Part shown: positions 20,833 through 32,854 of the stretch, piece by piece
Position numbering within the stretch: position 1 is the first letter of the stretch
Layout: each line of letters begins with the position of its first letter
Source: Peribacillus frigoritolerans
GTDB taxonomy: Bacteria; Bacillota; Bacilli; Bacillales; DSM-1321
DNA: 62,673 nt
Assembly (NCBI RefSeq): GCF_030676415.1
Contig: NZ_JAUUTW010000030.1
Span: 1 to 62,673 of the forward strand
Reading direction: 5' to 3'
Program-made: the position numbers and the translations under genes
Notes under the pieces: model-generated
Seen by the model: the letters and a program-made list of their open reading frames with translations, nothing else
Databases searched by the model: none
What the model was told of the DNA's origin: nothing

Positions 20833-21444
20833 ATGACTCTGACAGAGCATTACTACTCACATAAACCGGATGTCGTAAGTAATCCGAAATTTTGGGATTT
20901 CACATTAAAGGGACGTGCCTTTCGCTTCAAAAGTGATAATGGTGTTTTTTCGAAAAAGGAAGTTGATTTCGGATCGCGTCTTTTGGTTGAGAGTTTTAAC
21001 CTTAATGAAGCTGTGGAAGGAGATATTCTCGATGTTGGTTGCGGTTATGGACCAATCGGAATATCGATTGCGGCAGCTTATCCCGATAGAGCGATAGAAA
21101 TGATTGATATAAATAGCCGGGCAGTTGAATTGTCAAAAGAGAATGCCGCTTCCAATGGGATTGCAAATGTGAAGATTTACGAAAGTGATCGTTTTGACAA
21201 AGTTGGCTCCAATCAATTCGCGGCGATTCTTACGAACCCTCCCATTCGCGCAGGTAAAAGTGTAGTCCACGAAATTTTAGAAGAAAGCTATCGCAGTTTG
21301 GTAGCTGGTGGAGAATTATGGGTTGTCATTCAAAAAAAACAAGGGGCTCCATCCGCAATGGATAAAATGGAGCAATTATTTGGAAATATTGAAGTGCCCG
21401 TTAAGAAAAAAGGTTACTATATACTATTAGCCAAAAAGGTTTGA
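20833..21444 (+). CDS. ybxB: RsmC-like class I SAM-dependent methyltransferase (YbxB)
   Basis: This 203-residue protein resembles the RsmC/RlmG small-domain 16S rRNA guanine-N2 methyltransferases. The SAM-binding motif DVGCGYGPIGIS (about 67-78) and the catalytic TNPPIRAGK (about 136-144) are clear. The N-terminus begins near TEHYYSHKPD. ATG 20833 lies only about two bases after the GGGGGAG site, so a CTG start at 20839 is a real alternative. It sits before rpoB in Bacilli. The exact rRNA target is not known from sequence. Confidence 0.85.
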   Translation: MTLTEHYYSHKPDVVSNPKFWDFTLKGRAFRFKSDNGVFSKKEVDFGSRLLVESFNLNEAVEGDILDVGCGYGPIGISIAAAYPDRAIEMIDINSRAVELSKENAASNGIANVKIYESDRFDKVGSNQFAAILTNPPIRAGKSVVHEILEESYRSLVAGGELWVVIQKKQGAPSAMDKMEQLFGNIEVPVKKKGYYILLAKKV

Positions 21445-21469
21445 CTCAAAATTTTCGCTATGTTAGTAT
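21441..21469 (+). promoter_or_regulatory. candidate promoter of rpoB-rpoC
   Basis: TTGACT (21441-21446) overlaps the ybxB stop; TAGTAT (21464-21469) follows after 17 bases with TGT as an extended -10. The transcript would carry a leader of roughly 200 bases before rpoB. Confidence 0.5.
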
Positions 21470-21582
21470 TATAAAATGCATATATATAATTCCGTAACTA
21501 TGCAATTTTTATACCATTGGTGTATAACCAATGGATAATATGGGAAAAATATATAAATAATAGTTCGTTTTATGAGAAATAG

Positions 21583-21614
21583 TGGTTTTTAAAATAAAAA
21601 CCATTTTCTTTTTG
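21583..21614 (+). terminator. A+T-rich hairpin in the rpoB leader
   Basis: TGGTTTTTA (21583-21591) pairs with TAAAAACCA (21595-21603) around a three-base loop, followed by TTTTCTTTTT. It may end the ybxB transcript or attenuate rpoB-rpoC expression. Confidence 0.6.
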
Positions 21615-21682
21615 TCTATGGAAATGATTCCTTTTCCGAGGCAAATGGATCCTTATAACGCTTGATTTAAGGGGTGAATCAG

Positions 21683-24600
21683 TTGACAGGTCAACTTGTT
21701 CAGTATGGACGACACCGCCAACGTAGAAGTTATGCAAGAATTAGTGAGGTTTTGGATCTTCCGAACCTGATTGAAATTCAAACAGCTTCTTATCAATGGT
21801 TTCTAGATGTAGGTTTAAAAGAAATGTTCCAGGATATTTCTCCTATTGAGGATTTTACAGGTAATTTATCGTTAGAATTCATCGATTACAGCTTAGCTGA
21901 GCCGAAGTATTCTGTGGAAGAAACAAAAGAACGCGATGTTACGTATTCTGCACCACTTCGTGTGAAAGTGCGCCTTGTTAACAAAGAAACAGGGGAAGTG
22001 AAAGACCAGGATGTATTTATGGGCGACTTCCCGCTGATGACTGAAACAGGTACATTTGTCATCAATGGTGCTGAACGGGTAATTGTATCCCAATTAGTGC
22101 GCTCACCGAGTGTTTACTACAATGGGAAAATGGATAAAAACGGTAAGCTTGGATTCTCTGCGACCGTTATTCCTAACCGTGGCGCATGGCTCGAATATGA
22201 AACAGACGCCAAGGATGTTGTGTATGTTAGAATCGATCGCACCAGGAAATTACCGATTACGGTATTGATGCGTGCCCTTGGATTCGGAACAGATCAAGAA
22301 ATCATCGATTTAATCGGAGACAACGAATATCTTCGCAACACTCTTGAAAAGGATAACACCGAGAGTGTAGAAAAAGCATTACTAGAAATCTATGAGCGTC
22401 TACGCCCAGGTGAACCGCCTACTGTCGAAAACGCCAAAAGTCTTTTAGTATCCCGCTTTTTTGATCCGAAACGTTATGATTTAGCTAATGTAGGCCGTTA
22501 TAAAATAAACAAAAAACTGCATATTAAGAACCGTTTATTCGGACAACGTATTGCAGAGACTTTGATTGATCCTGAAACAGGTGAAATCATCGTTGAAAAA
22601 GGTACAATGCTTGATCGCCGGACTCTTGATAGGATTCTGCCTCATATCGAAGGTGGAATCGGATTCAAAACATTCCATCCATCAGGTGGTGTAGTAGAGG
22701 AAGAAACTCTTCTTCAACCTATCAAAGTGTTTGCACCAAACGATGCTGAAGGCGAAAAAGTGATCAATATCATCGGTAATGCCTATGTGACCGACCAGGT
22801 CAAAAACATTACACCGGCTGATATCATTTCTTCCATCAGTTATTTCTTTAACTTATTGCATGGTGTGGGAATCACGGATGACATTGACCATTTAGGTAAC
22901 CGTCGTCTGCGTTCCGTTGGTGAATTGCTGCAAAACCAGTTTAGAATTGGTTTATCCCGTATGGAACGTGTCGTTCGTGAAAGAATGTCCATTCAGGATA
23001 CGAATACAATCACTCCACAGCAACTAATCAACATTCGCCCAGTCATTGCATCCATTAAAGAGTTCTTTGGAAGCTCACAGCTTTCCCAATTCATGGATCA
23101 AACGAACCCGTTGGCTGAATTGACGCATAAACGTCGTCTATCTGCATTGGGACCTGGTGGTCTGACACGTGAGCGTGCTGGATTTGAAGTACGTGACGTT
23201 CATTATTCCCACTATGGCCGCATGTGTCCGATTGAAACGCCTGAGGGACCGAATATTGGTTTGATTAACTCGTTATCCAGTTTTGCAAAGGTTAACCCAT
23301 ATGGCTTCATTGAAACACCATACCGCCGTGTGGACCCTGAAACAGGTAAAATTACAAGCCAAATCGATTACTTAACAGCTGATGAGGAAGATAATTATGT
23401 AGTTGCCCAAGCGAATGTACGCCTGTCAGATGACGGCTCATTCCTTGATAATGATGTTGTTGCACGTTTCCGCGGTGAAAATACCGTTGTTCCGCGTGAC
23501 CGCGTCGATTACATGGATGTATCTCCTAAACAGGTTGTATCTGCTGCGACAGCATGTATTCCTTTCTTGGAAAATGATGACTCCAACCGTGCCCTTATGG
23601 GAGCGAACATGCAACGTCAAGCAGTTCCTTTGCTGCAACCGGAAGCCCCTCGAGTCGGAACGGGTATGGAGTATGTTTCAGCGAAAGACTCCGGTGCTGC
23701 TGTAATCTGTAAACACCCTGGTATCGTAGAGCACGTGGAATCACGTGAAGTATGGGTACGTAGGGTAAGTGAGGTTGACGGACAGCAAGTAAAAGGAAAC
23801 ATTGATAAATACCGTCTATTAAAATTCATTCGTTCTAACCAAGGAACGTGCTATAATCAACGCCCTATCGTAAGTGTTGGCGACAACGTTGTAAAAGGTG
23901 AAATTCTTGCTGATGGTCCTTCAATGGAAAAAGGTGAGTTGGCACTTGGACGTAACGTATTGGTTGCCTTCATGACATGGGATGGATATAACTATGAAGA
24001 TGCCATCATCATGAGTGAACGATTGGTTAAAGATGATGTGTACACTTCCATTCATATTGAAGAATATGAATCTGAATCACGCGATACAAAATTAGGGCCT
24101 GAAGAAATCACCCGTGATATCCCTAACGTAGGGGAAGATGCGCTTCGTAACCTTGATGAGCGCGGAATTATCCGTGTGGGTGCTGAAGTGAAAGACGGAG
24201 ACCTTCTCGTTGGTAAAGTCACGCCTAAAGGTGTAACGGAACTGACTGCTGAGGAACGTCTATTACATGCAATCTTCGGTGAAAAAGCACGTGAAGTAAG
24301 GGATACATCACTTCGTGTACCTCACGGCGGCGGAGGAATCGTTCTTGATGTTAAAGTGTTTAACAGAGAAGACGGCGATGAACTGCCTCCTGGTGTAAAC
24401 CAACTCGCACGTGTATATATCGTTCAAAAACGTAAAATCCATGAAGGCGATAAAATGGCTGGACGACATGGTAACAAAGGGGTAATCTCCAGGATTCTTC
24501 CTGAAGAAGATATGCCTTATTTACCAGATGGCACTCCAGTCGACATCATGTTAAACCCATTGGGTGTACCTTCACGTATGAACATCGGTCAGGTGTTGGA

Positions 24601-25252
24601 GCTTCACTTAGGTATGGCTGCACGCGCACTTGGCATTCATGTAGCATCTCCTGTATTCGATGGTGCCACTGAGGAAGACGTTTGGGGTACGATTGAAGAA
24701 GCCGGGATGTCCCGTGATGCAAAAACTGTCCTTTATGATGGCCGTTCAGGTGAAGCATTCGATAACCGTGTATCAGTTGGTGTCATGTATATGATCAAAC
24801 TGGCACATATGGTCGATGATAAACTTCATGCACGTTCAACTGGACCTTACTCCCTTGTTACGCAGCAACCACTTGGTGGTAAAGCGCAATTTGGTGGACA
24901 GCGTTTCGGTGAGATGGAAGTATGGGCACTTGAAGCTTATGGTGCTGCTTATACATTACAAGAAATCCTAACCGTTAAATCAGATGATGTCGTAGGTCGT
25001 GTTAAAACGTACGAAGCTATTGTCAAAGGTGAAAATGTCCCTGAACCAGGCGTTCCTGAGTCCTTCAAAGTATTGATTAAGGAGCTTCAAAGTTTAGGAT
25101 TGGATGTTAAAATCCTCAATGCCGAAGATCGTGAAATCGAAATGCGTGATTTGGAAGATGAAGATGAAGCCAACCAAGCAGACAAATTAAGCCTTGATTC
25201 AGAAACTAAAGATATGGTTGCTTCCGAAGTAGGGGCACCTGTCAAAGAATAA
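21683..25252 (+). CDS. rpoB: RpoB, RNA polymerase beta subunit
   Basis: The catalytic beta subunit, 1189 residues, begins [13 protein letters not shown]. The TTG at 21683 is chosen over GTG 21674 because AAGGGGTGA (21669-21677) is spaced only for the former. The rifampicin pocket is wild-type in appearance: [20 protein letters not shown], with H482 in the same position as in B. subtilis. The C-terminal anchor domain ends in an acidic tail (about 1160-1189). rpoC follows after a 180-base spacer with a long hairpin. Confidence 0.97.
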   Translation: MTGQLVQYGRHRQRRSYARISEVLDLPNLIEIQTASYQWFLDVGLKEMFQDISPIEDFTGNLSLEFIDYSLAEPKYSVEETKERDVTYSAPLRVKVRLVNKETGEVKDQDVFMGDFPLMTETGTFVINGAERVIVSQLVRSPSVYYNGKMDKNGKLGFSATVIPNRGAWLEYETDAKDVVYVRIDRTRKLPITVLMRALGFGTDQEIIDLIGDNEYLRNTLEKDNTESVEKALLEIYERLRPGEPPTVENAKSLLVSRFFDPKRYDLANVGRYKINKKLHIKNRLFGQRIAETLIDPETGEIIVEKGTMLDRRTLDRILPHIEGGIGFKTFHPSGGVVEEETLLQPIKVFAPNDAEGEKVINIIGNAYVTDQVKNITPADIISSISYFFNLLHGVGITDDIDHLGNRRLRSVGELLQNQFRIGLSRMERVVRERMSIQDTNTITPQQLINIRPVIASIKEFFGSSQLSQFMDQTNPLAELTHKRRLSALGPGGLTRERAGFEVRDVHYSHYGRMCPIETPEGPNIGLINSLSSFAKVNPYGFIETPYRRVDPETGKITSQIDYLTADEEDNYVVAQANVRLSDDGSFLDNDVVARFRGENTVVPRDRVDYMDVSPKQVVSAATACIPFLENDDSNRALMGANMQRQAVPLLQPEAPRVGTGMEYVSAKDSGAAVICKHPGIVEHVESREVWVRRVSEVDGQQVKGNIDKYRLLKFIRSNQGTCYNQRPIVSVGDNVVKGEILADGPSMEKGELALGRNVLVAFMTWDGYNYEDAIIMSERLVKDDVYTSIHIEEYESESRDTKLGPEEITRDIPNVGEDALRNLDERGIIRVGAEVKDGDLLVGKVTPKGVTELTAEERLLHAIFGEKAREVRDTSLRVPHGGGGIVLDVKVFNREDGDELPPGVNQLARVYIVQKRKIHEGDKMAGRHGNKGVISRILPEEDMPYLPDGTPVDIMLNPLGVPSRMNIGQVLELHLGMAARALGIHVASPVFDGATEEDVWGTIEEAGMSRDAKTVLYDGRSGEAFDNRVSVGVMYMIKLAHMVDDKLHARSTGPYSLVTQQPLGGKAQFGGQRFGEMEVWALEAYGAAYTLQEILTVKSDDVVGRVKTYEAIVKGENVPEPGVPESFKVLIKELQSLGLDVKILNAEDREIEMRDLEDEDEANQADKLSLDSETKDMVASEVGAPVKE

Positions 25253-25283
25253 AATTATAAACATATCTAGTTATTTATTACCC

Positions 25284-25336
25284 GCTCTGACTGGCAGCAA
25301 GATGTTCCTTTGAAGATCATGCTGCCTTGTTAGAGC
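25284..25336 (+). other. long imperfect hairpin between rpoB and rpoC
   Basis: Bases 25284-25307 pair with 25312-25336 through three helices: eight pairs GCTCTGAC/GTTAGAGC (one G-T), seven pairs GGCAGCA/TGCTGCC, then GAT/ATC and TTC/GAA around a CTTT loop. No T run follows, so it is not a standard terminator. It may be an RNase processing or stability element. Confidence 0.75.
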
Positions 25337-25432
25337 CTTATTGATTCAATCAACCATCATCCGGTGTAAGATTGCCTGATATTTGACGGCAATCAAGGGT
25401 TAAACCTGGAGATTAAAAGGGAGGTAGGCCCC

Positions 25433-28400
25433 TTGTTAGACGTTAATAATTTTGAGTATATGAAAATTGGTCTTGCTTCACCAGACAAGATTCGTTCTTG
25501 GTCCCATGGAGAAGTTAAAAAACCAGAAACAATCAACTATCGTACGTTAAAGCCAGAAAAAGACGGTTTATTCTGTGAGAGAATTTTTGGACCTCAAAAG
25601 GACTGGGAATGTCATTGCGGAAAATATAAACGTGTTCGTTATAAAGGCGTAGTCTGTGACCGTTGTGGTGTTGAAGTCACTCGTGCTAAGGTGCGTCGTG
25701 AGCGTATGGGTCATATTGAGCTGGCAGCTCCAGTTTCACACATATGGTACTTTAAAGGGATCCCAAGCCGTATGGGACTTGTACTTGACATGTCTCCACG
25801 GGCATTGGAAGAAGTTATTTACTTTGCATCTTACGTCGTAACTGAAACGGGCGATACAACTTTAGAAAAGAAACAGCTTCTTTCTGAAAAGGAATATCGT
25901 ACATACCGTGAAAAATACGGTAAGAAGTTCCAAGCTGCCATGGGTGCGGAAGCTATTAAAAAACTTTTACAAGATATTGATACGGAAAAGGAAGTAGAGT
26001 CGTTGAAAGAGGAGCTTAAAACAGCTCAAGGACAACGCAGAACCCGTGCAATCAAACGCTTGGAAGTGCTTGAAGCATTCCGTAACTCCGGAAATGAGCC
26101 TTCATGGATGATTCTTGACGTGCTTCCGGTCATTCCACCGGAACTTCGTCCTATGGTTCAACTTGATGGAGGGCGTTTTGCCACATCTGATCTAAATGAT
26201 TTATATCGCCGTGTTATCAACCGAAATAATCGGTTGAAAAGATTACTGGATCTTGGAGCACCAAGCATTATCGTTCAAAACGAGAAGCGTATGCTGCAAG
26301 AAGCCGTCGATGCTCTTATCGATAATGGCCGTCGCGGCCGTCCGGTAACTGGACCTGGTAACCGTCCGTTAAAATCTTTATCTCACATGTTAAAAGGTAA
26401 ACAAGGACGTTTCCGTCAAAACCTTCTTGGTAAACGTGTTGATTATTCTGGCCGTTCCGTTATCGTAGTCGGACCAAACTTAAAGATGTACCAATGTGGT
26501 CTTCCGAAAGAAATGGCGATTGAATTATTCAAACCATTCGTTATGAAGGAGCTTGTTCAAAGAGGTCTAGCGCATAACATCAAATCAGCTAAGCGTAAAA
26601 TTGAACGTTTATCTCCTGAAATATGGGATGTACTAGAAGAAGTTATTAGAGAACACCCAGTACTATTGAACCGTGCACCGACACTTCATAGACTTGGTAT
26701 CCAAGCATTTGAACCAACGTTGGTTGAAGGTCGCGCAATTCGTTTGCATCCGCTCGTATGTACAGCTTACAACGCTGACTTTGACGGTGACCAAATGGCG
26801 GTCCACGTTCCTCTATCTTCTGAAGCCCAAGCCGAAGCACGTATGCTTATGCTTGCAGCACAGAACATTTTGAACCCTAAAGATGGTAAACCTGTCGTTA
26901 CACCTTCACAAGATATGGTATTAGGTAACTATTACTTAACATTGGAAAGAGAAGGCGCTATCGGTGAAGGTATGATCTTTAAAGATACAAGTGAAGCATT
27001 ACTTGCATACCAAAACGGATATGTACACTTGCATTCCCGTTGTGCTGTGCATGCATCGTCACTAAATAATGAAACATTCACTGAAGAACAAAACGGTCAA
27101 CTTTTAATTACCACAGTCGGTAAATTGATCTTCAATGAAATTTTACCAAAATCATTCCCGTATATTAACGAACCAACACGATATAATTTGGAAACGAAAA
27201 CTCCAGAGAAATATTTTGTGGAAAAAGGCGCTAATATCCCTGAATTGATTAAGGCTCAACCTGCTATTGATCCTTTCAAGAAACAAATTCTTGGAAATAT
27301 CATTGCGGAAGTCTTTAAACGTTTTAAAATTACCGAAACATCCAAAATGCTTGACCGGATGAAAGATCTTGGATTCAAATATTCGACAAAAGCTGGTATT
27401 ACCGTTGGTGTGGCTGATATTGTCGTTTTAAAAGAAAAACAAGAAATCATTACTGAAGCTCAAACCAAAGTGGATAACGTCTTGAAACAATTCAGACGCG
27501 GTCTAATTACTGAGGATGAGCGTTATGATCGCGTCATTTCAATTTGGAGTGCGGCCAAGGATACCATTCAGTCCAAACTTATGGACTCATTGGACCGACG
27601 CAACCCAATCTTCATGATGAGTGACTCCGGTGCCCGTGGTAATGCTTCCAACTTTACGCAGCTTGCGGGTATGCGTGGTTTGATGGCCAACCCGGCTGGA
27701 CGTATCATTGAATTACCGATCAAATCAAGTTTCCGTGAAGGTTTAACAGTGTTGGAGTACTTCATCTCTACACATGGTGCGCGTAAAGGTCTTGCCGATA
27801 CAGCACTTAAAACAGCCGATTCCGGTTACCTTACCCGTCGACTTGTTGACGTTGCCCAAGATGTTATCATCCGTGATGACGATTGTGGAACCGACCGCGG
27901 CTTGAAAATTTCAGCCTTGAGAGAGGGCACTGAAATAATTGAGCATCTTGAAGAGCGCCTGGTTGGCCGTTATGCAAGAAAAGCGATCAAACATCCAGAA
28001 ACAAATGAAGTAATCGTGGCTGAAAATGATCTTATTACTGAAGATCTTGCTAATTATATTGAATCACTTGGAATTGAAACAGCATGGATCCGTTCTGCCT
28101 TTACATGTAACACCAGCCATGGTGTATGTAAAAAATGTTATGGACGCAACCTGGCTACAGGTCAAGAAGTTGAAGTGGGCGAAGCAGTCGGTATCATTGC
28201 CGCTCAATCAATCGGAGAACCTGGTACACAGTTGACGATGCGTACATTCCATACAGGTGGGGTTGCTGGGGACGATATCACTCAAGGTCTTCCTCGTATC
28301 CAAGAAATATTTGAAGCGAGAAATCCTAAAGGTCAAGCTGTCATTTCCGAAATCGAAGGAACAGTTGTTTCGATTAATGAAATTCGGGATAAACAACAGG

Positions 28401-29032
28401 AAATCGTTGTTCAAGGTGCAGTTGAATCACGCACATATACTGCGCCATACACTGCCCGTTTAAGAGTAACTGTTGATACTCCTGTCCGTCGTGGTGAAGA
28501 GTTAACAGAGGGTTCCATCGATCCGAAAGAATTGCTGAAGGTTACAGACGTGCTTACTGTTCAGGAATACCTGCTTCATGAAGTTCAAAAAGTATACCGG
28601 ATGCAAGGTGTTGAGATCGGTGATAAACATATCGAGGTAATGGTTAGACAAATGATGCGTAAAGTCCGTGTGCTTGATGCAGGCGAAACTGAAGTGCTTC
28701 CAGGAACATTATTGGATGTTAATCAGTTCACTACTGCAAACACAGATGCATTGCTGACTAACAAATTACCAGCTACAGGCCGCCCTGTACTGCTAGGTAT
28801 CACAAAAGCATCACTTGAAACGGATTCCTTCTTGTCCGCCGCGTCATTCCAAGAAACAACCAGAGTCTTGACTGATGCAGCAATAAAAGGAAAACGTGAT
28901 GAATTGCTTGGACTTAAAGAAAATGTCATCATCGGTAAACTTGTCCCTGCAGGAACGGGAATGCTTAGATACAGAAAAGCAAACCCTGTCGTTGTTGGTG
29001 ACGAAAGTGCCGATACTGTAACAGTGGATTAA
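25433..29032 (+). CDS. rpoC: RpoC, RNA polymerase beta-prime subunit
   Basis: Beta-prime, 1199 residues, carries the N-terminal zinc ribbon (CHCGKYKR and CDRCG, about 60-81), the catalytic NADFDGDQM motif (about 445-453) that binds the active-site magnesium, and the second zinc site ([13 protein letters not shown], about 893-905). The start is TTG after GGGAGGTAGG, as in B. subtilis. There is no large lineage-specific insertion. A 14-base-pair stem lies just after the stop. Confidence 0.97.
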   Translation: MLDVNNFEYMKIGLASPDKIRSWSHGEVKKPETINYRTLKPEKDGLFCERIFGPQKDWECHCGKYKRVRYKGVVCDRCGVEVTRAKVRRERMGHIELAAPVSHIWYFKGIPSRMGLVLDMSPRALEEVIYFASYVVTETGDTTLEKKQLLSEKEYRTYREKYGKKFQAAMGAEAIKKLLQDIDTEKEVESLKEELKTAQGQRRTRAIKRLEVLEAFRNSGNEPSWMILDVLPVIPPELRPMVQLDGGRFATSDLNDLYRRVINRNNRLKRLLDLGAPSIIVQNEKRMLQEAVDALIDNGRRGRPVTGPGNRPLKSLSHMLKGKQGRFRQNLLGKRVDYSGRSVIVVGPNLKMYQCGLPKEMAIELFKPFVMKELVQRGLAHNIKSAKRKIERLSPEIWDVLEEVIREHPVLLNRAPTLHRLGIQAFEPTLVEGRAIRLHPLVCTAYNADFDGDQMAVHVPLSSEAQAEARMLMLAAQNILNPKDGKPVVTPSQDMVLGNYYLTLEREGAIGEGMIFKDTSEALLAYQNGYVHLHSRCAVHASSLNNETFTEEQNGQLLITTVGKLIFNEILPKSFPYINEPTRYNLETKTPEKYFVEKGANIPELIKAQPAIDPFKKQILGNIIAEVFKRFKITETSKMLDRMKDLGFKYSTKAGITVGVADIVVLKEKQEIITEAQTKVDNVLKQFRRGLITEDERYDRVISIWSAAKDTIQSKLMDSLDRRNPIFMMSDSGARGNASNFTQLAGMRGLMANPAGRIIELPIKSSFREGLTVLEYFISTHGARKGLADTALKTADSGYLTRRLVDVAQDVIIRDDDCGTDRGLKISALREGTEIIEHLEERLVGRYARKAIKHPETNEVIVAENDLITEDLANYIESLGIETAWIRSAFTCNTSHGVCKKCYGRNLATGQEVEVGEAVGIIAAQSIGEPGTQLTMRTFHTGGVAGDDITQGLPRIQEIFEARNPKGQAVISEIEGTVVSINEIRDKQQEIVVQGAVESRTYTAPYTARLRVTVDTPVRRGEELTEGSIDPKELLKVTDVLTVQEYLLHEVQKVYRMQGVEIGDKHIEVMVRQMMRKVRVLDAGETEVLPGTLLDVNQFTTANTDALLTNKLPATGRPVLLGITKASLETDSFLSAASFQETTRVLTDAAIKGKRDELLGLKENVIIGKLVPAGTGMLRYRKANPVVVGDESADTVTVD

Positions 29033-29041
29033 AGGAAAAAG

Positions 29042-29125
29042 GACCAGCTCAATAATTTAAACTGAAAACCGCACTCCTGTATGTTGGGAACTGAAGGATC
29101 AGGATTTATTGAGCTGGTCTCTCTT
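29042..29125 (+). terminator. long-stem, large-loop structure after rpoC
   Basis: GACCAGCTCAATAA (29042-29055) pairs perfectly with TTATTGAGCTGGTC (29106-29119), enclosing 50 bases that contain a further TCCTG/CAGGA pairing (29075-29079 with 29100-29104). The tail is TCTCTT, so it may terminate weakly or protect the rpoBC mRNA 3' end. Confidence 0.65.
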
Positions 29126-29246
29126 ATTACTCATGGCTGACTGAAAAGCCGTATGAGGATTTGATATATTCCTTTTAGGCAAATTGATTATCTTAATAGA
29201 ATTATGTAAGGAAAACCTTTTGCTGAAATTATTTTCTTGAAAGAAG

Positions 29247-29276
29247 TTGACAGTATCCGACTATTAATGATACTAT
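29247..29276 (+). promoter_or_regulatory. sigma-A promoter of ybxF and the str operon
   Basis: TTGACA (29247-29252) and TACTAT (29271-29276) are 18 bases apart with TGA before the -10. It lies 48 bases before ybxF. Confidence 0.55.
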
Positions 29277-29323
29277 AGCAAAGGTGCTCCTATGTTACCC
29301 TGTAACTTTGGAGGATATGGACC

Positions 29324-29572
29324 ATGTCTTATGAAAAAGTAATACAGGCAAAGTCAGTGATTATAGGGACGAAACAAGCAGTTAGAGCTCTTAAAAACAA
29401 TTTAATTCAAGAAGTTATCATCGCTGATGATGCAGATATATACTTGACTGGGCGTGTCGTTGAGACCGCCAAAGAATTGGATGTTCCTATCACATATGTT
29501 GATTCGATGAGAATGCTAGGCAAAGCATGTGGTATTGATGTCGGAGCAGCAACTGTTGCCATTAAAAAGTAA
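29324..29572 (+). CDS. ybxF: YbxF (RplGB), L7Ae-family kink-turn RNA-binding protein
   Basis: This 82-residue protein belongs to the L7Ae/L30e/S12e superfamily, which binds kink-turn RNA motifs. The core segments VIIGTKQAVRALKNN (12-26), EVIIADDAD (30-38) and VPITYV are clear. In B. subtilis the protein associates with ribosomes during growth, but its role is unsettled. The start follows TTTGGAGG. It lies 104 bases before rpsL, at the head of the str operon. Confidence 0.92.
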   Translation: MSYEKVIQAKSVIIGTKQAVRALKNNLIQEVIIADDADIYLTGRVVETAKELDVPITYVDSMRMLGKACGIDVGAATVAIKK

Positions 29573-29652
29573 AGATGTTTTTGCAATTATATTTGCAAAG
29601 ACTTTGTTTTTACCCATTTATGAACCACCTGGATGTGTGGTACTAGAAATGA

Positions 29653-30099
<447 letters not shown>

Positions 30100-30140
30100 T
30101 CTTAAACAAAAATTGAACTTTCTTGAAAGGAGGAAATATA

Positions 30141-30611
30141 ATGCCTCGTAAAGGACCTGTAACGAAAAGAGACGTATTACCAGATCCAATTTATAATTCA
30201 AAACTTGTGACTCGCTTAATCAACAAATTAATGGTTGATGGACAAAGAGGTAAATCACAAAAAATTCTTTACTCTGCATTTGATTTAATCAAAGAACGTA
30301 CTGGCAATGAGCCAATCGAAGTTTTCGATCAAGCACTTAAAAACATCATGCCTGTATTAGAAGTAAAAGCACGCCGTGTGGGTGGAGCTAACTACCAAGT
30401 ACCAGTTGAGGTGCGTCCAGACCGTAAATCGACTCTAGGACTTCGTTGGTTAGTAAACTACTCTCGCCTTCGTGGAGAAAAAACGATGGAAGAGCGTTTA
30501 GCTTATGAAATCATGGATGCTGCTAACAATACTGGAGCAGCAGTTAAGAAACGTGAAGATACACACAAAATGGCTGAAGCTAACAAAGCTTTCGCTCACT
30601 ATCGCTGGTAA
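30141..30611 (+). CDS. rpsG: RpsG, 30S ribosomal protein S7
   Basis: S7 nucleates assembly of the 30S head and contacts E-site tRNA. The 156-residue protein begins MPRKGPV and contains the [13 protein letters not shown] region (about 79-91) and the [12 protein letters not shown] segment. ATG 30141 is chosen after AAAGGAGG at 30127-30134; six upstream in-frame codons include that site. The str operon regulator in enterics is S7, but I see no clear analogue here. Confidence 0.97.
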   Translation: MPRKGPVTKRDVLPDPIYNSKLVTRLINKLMVDGQRGKSQKILYSAFDLIKERTGNEPIEVFDQALKNIMPVLEVKARRVGGANYQVPVEVRPDRKSTLGLRWLVNYSRLRGEKTMEERLAYEIMDAANNTGAAVKKREDTHKMAEANKAFAHYRW

Positions 30612-30655
30612 GATTAATCACTATAAAATCCTTATAGAAGGAAGGAGAAAGACAA

Positions 30656-32734
30656 ATGGCAAGAGAGTTCTCCTTAGCAAATACTCGTAATATCGGTATC
30701 ATGGCTCACATCGATGCTGGTAAAACGACAACAACAGAACGTGTTCTATATTACACTGGTAAAATCCACAAAATTGGTGAAACGCACGAAGGTGCTTCAC
30801 AAATGGACTGGATGGAACAGGAACAAGAACGCGGAATCACGATCACTTCCGCTGCAACAACTGCACAGTGGAAAGGTCACCGTGTAAACATCATCGATAC
30901 ACCGGGACACGTAGACTTCACAGTTGAAGTAGAACGTTCTTTGCGCGTACTTGATGGAGCTGTAGCAGTACTTGATGCCCAATCAGGTGTTGAGCCTCAA
31001 ACTGAAACAGTTTGGCGCCAAGCTACAACTTATGGTGTACCACGTGTCGTATTCGTAAATAAAATGGACAAAATCGGTGCGGATTTCCTATATTCAGTTG
31101 GAACAATCCACGATCGTCTACAAGCTAATGCTCACCCGGTTCAGTTACCAATCGGTGCTGAAGATCAATTCTCTGCAATCATCGACCTTATTGAAATGAA
31201 AGCTCATTTCTATGCCAATGATCTAGGAACTGATATCACTGTTGGTGAAATTCCTGAAGAACATCGGGAATTAGCTGAAGAATACCGTGAAAAGTTAATT
31301 GAAGCAGTAGCAGAAGTTAATGAAGACTTAATGGAAAAATACCTTGGCGGCGAAGAAATCAGCATTGCTGAATTGAAAGCAGCTATTCGTACAGCAACTG
31401 TTAACGTTGAATTCTTCCCAGTTATCTGTGGATCAGCTTTCAAAAACAAAGGTGTTCAATTAATGCTTGATAACGTTATCGACTTCCTTCCATCTCCATT
31501 AGACGTGCCGGCTATTAAAGGTACTCTACCGGATACAGAAGATGAAGTGGAACGCCATTCAGATGATTCTGAACCGTTCTCCGCTTTAGCGTTTAAAGTT
31601 ATGACTGACCCTTACGTTGGTAAACTTACATTCTTCCGTGTGTACTCAGGTACATTAGAATCAGGATCTTATGTAATCAACTCAACAAAAGGTAAACGTG
31701 AACGTATTGGACGTATCCTTCAAATGCATGCAAACAGCCGTGAAGAAATCTCAACTGTATACGCAGGGGATATCGCTGCTGCTGTTGGTTTGAAAGATAC
31801 TACAACTGGTGATACTCTATGTGACGACAAGAACCAAGTAATTCTTGAATCCATGGTATTCCCAGAGCCAGTTATCTCACTGTCAGTTGAACCGAAATCC
31901 AAAGCAGACCAAGACAAAATGGGTCAAGCTTTACAAAAGCTACAAGATGAAGATCCAACATTCCGTGCGCATACTGACCAAGAAACTGGTCAAACGATTA
32001 TCGCTGGTATGGGTGAACTTCACTTGGACATCCTTGTTGACCGTATGCGTCGCGAATTTAAAGTGGAAGCTAACGTTGGTGCTCCTCAAGTAGCATACCG
32101 TGAAACTTTCCGTGGTTCAGCTAAAGTTGAAGGTAAATTCGTTCGCCAATCAGGTGGTCGTGGACAATTCGGACACGTATGGATTGAATTTGGTCCAAAC
32201 GAAGAAGGTAAAGGATTCGAATTTGAAAATGCTATTGTCGGTGGTGTAGTACCACGTGAATACATCCCTGCTGTACAAGCTGGATTAGTTGATTCACTTG
32301 ACCGTGGTGTACTTGCTGGTTACCCGCTAGTCGACATCAAAGCAAAATTATTTGACGGATCTTACCATGACGTTGACTCCAACGAAATGGCATTTAAAAT
32401 TGCTGCATCTATGGCACTTAAAAATGCAGCTTCTAAATGTAAGCCTGTCATCCTTGAACCAATCATGAAAGTGGAAGTAGTTATTCCAGAAGATTACCTA
32501 GGCGACATCATGGGGGATATCACATCTCGTCGTGGTCGTGTAGAAGGTATGGAAGCTCGCGGTAACACACAAATGGTTAAAGCGATGGTTCCACTATCCG
32601 AAATGTTCGGATATGCTACATCTTTACGTTCTAACACTCAAGGGCGCGGAACATTCTCTATGCACTTCGATCATTATGAAGAAGTACCTAAGAGCATTTC
32701 TGAAGAAATCATCAAAAAAAATAAAGGTGAATAA
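30656..32734 (+). CDS. fusA: FusA, elongation factor G
   Basis: EF-G drives translocation and ribosome recycling. The 692-residue protein has G1 [15 protein letters not shown] (17-31), G3 DTPGHVDF (about 82-89) and G4 NKMDK (about 136-140), followed by domains II to V with the RGRGQFGH-like domain IV loop ([11 protein letters not shown]). Length is typical. The start follows GAAGGAGA. A 120-base spacer with a hairpin separates it from tuf. Confidence 0.97.
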   Translation: MAREFSLANTRNIGIMAHIDAGKTTTTERVLYYTGKIHKIGETHEGASQMDWMEQEQERGITITSAATTAQWKGHRVNIIDTPGHVDFTVEVERSLRVLDGAVAVLDAQSGVEPQTETVWRQATTYGVPRVVFVNKMDKIGADFLYSVGTIHDRLQANAHPVQLPIGAEDQFSAIIDLIEMKAHFYANDLGTDITVGEIPEEHRELAEEYREKLIEAVAEVNEDLMEKYLGGEEISIAELKAAIRTATVNVEFFPVICGSAFKNKGVQLMLDNVIDFLPSPLDVPAIKGTLPDTEDEVERHSDDSEPFSALAFKVMTDPYVGKLTFFRVYSGTLESGSYVINSTKGKRERIGRILQMHANSREEISTVYAGDIAAAVGLKDTTTGDTLCDDKNQVILESMVFPEPVISLSVEPKSKADQDKMGQALQKLQDEDPTFRAHTDQETGQTIIAGMGELHLDILVDRMRREFKVEANVGAPQVAYRETFRGSAKVEGKFVRQSGGRGQFGHVWIEFGPNEEGKGFEFENAIVGGVVPREYIPAVQAGLVDSLDRGVLAGYPLVDIKAKLFDGSYHDVDSNEMAFKIAASMALKNAASKCKPVILEPIMKVEVVIPEDYLGDIMGDITSRRGRVEGMEARGNTQMVKAMVPLSEMFGYATSLRSNTQGRGTFSMHFDHYEEVPKSISEEIIKKNKGE

Positions 32735-32775
32735 TTGATTTTCATCTCTTATTAAAGTATAACTATCTTATGTAA

Positions 32776-32808
32776 GCTGTGATGGAAGAATTAGTCTTCT
32801 TTCACAGC
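32776..32808 (+). other. hairpin between fusA and tuf
   Basis: GCTGTGA (32776-32782) and GAAGA (32785-32789) pair with TCTTC (32795-32799) and TCACAGC (32802-32808) across a two-base internal loop. No T run follows. It probably marks an mRNA processing or stabilising element that allows higher tuf output. Confidence 0.6.
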
Positions 32809-32854
32809 CCTATATACTTAATCTTTTATTTATAATTTTAAGGAGGAATTCCTA

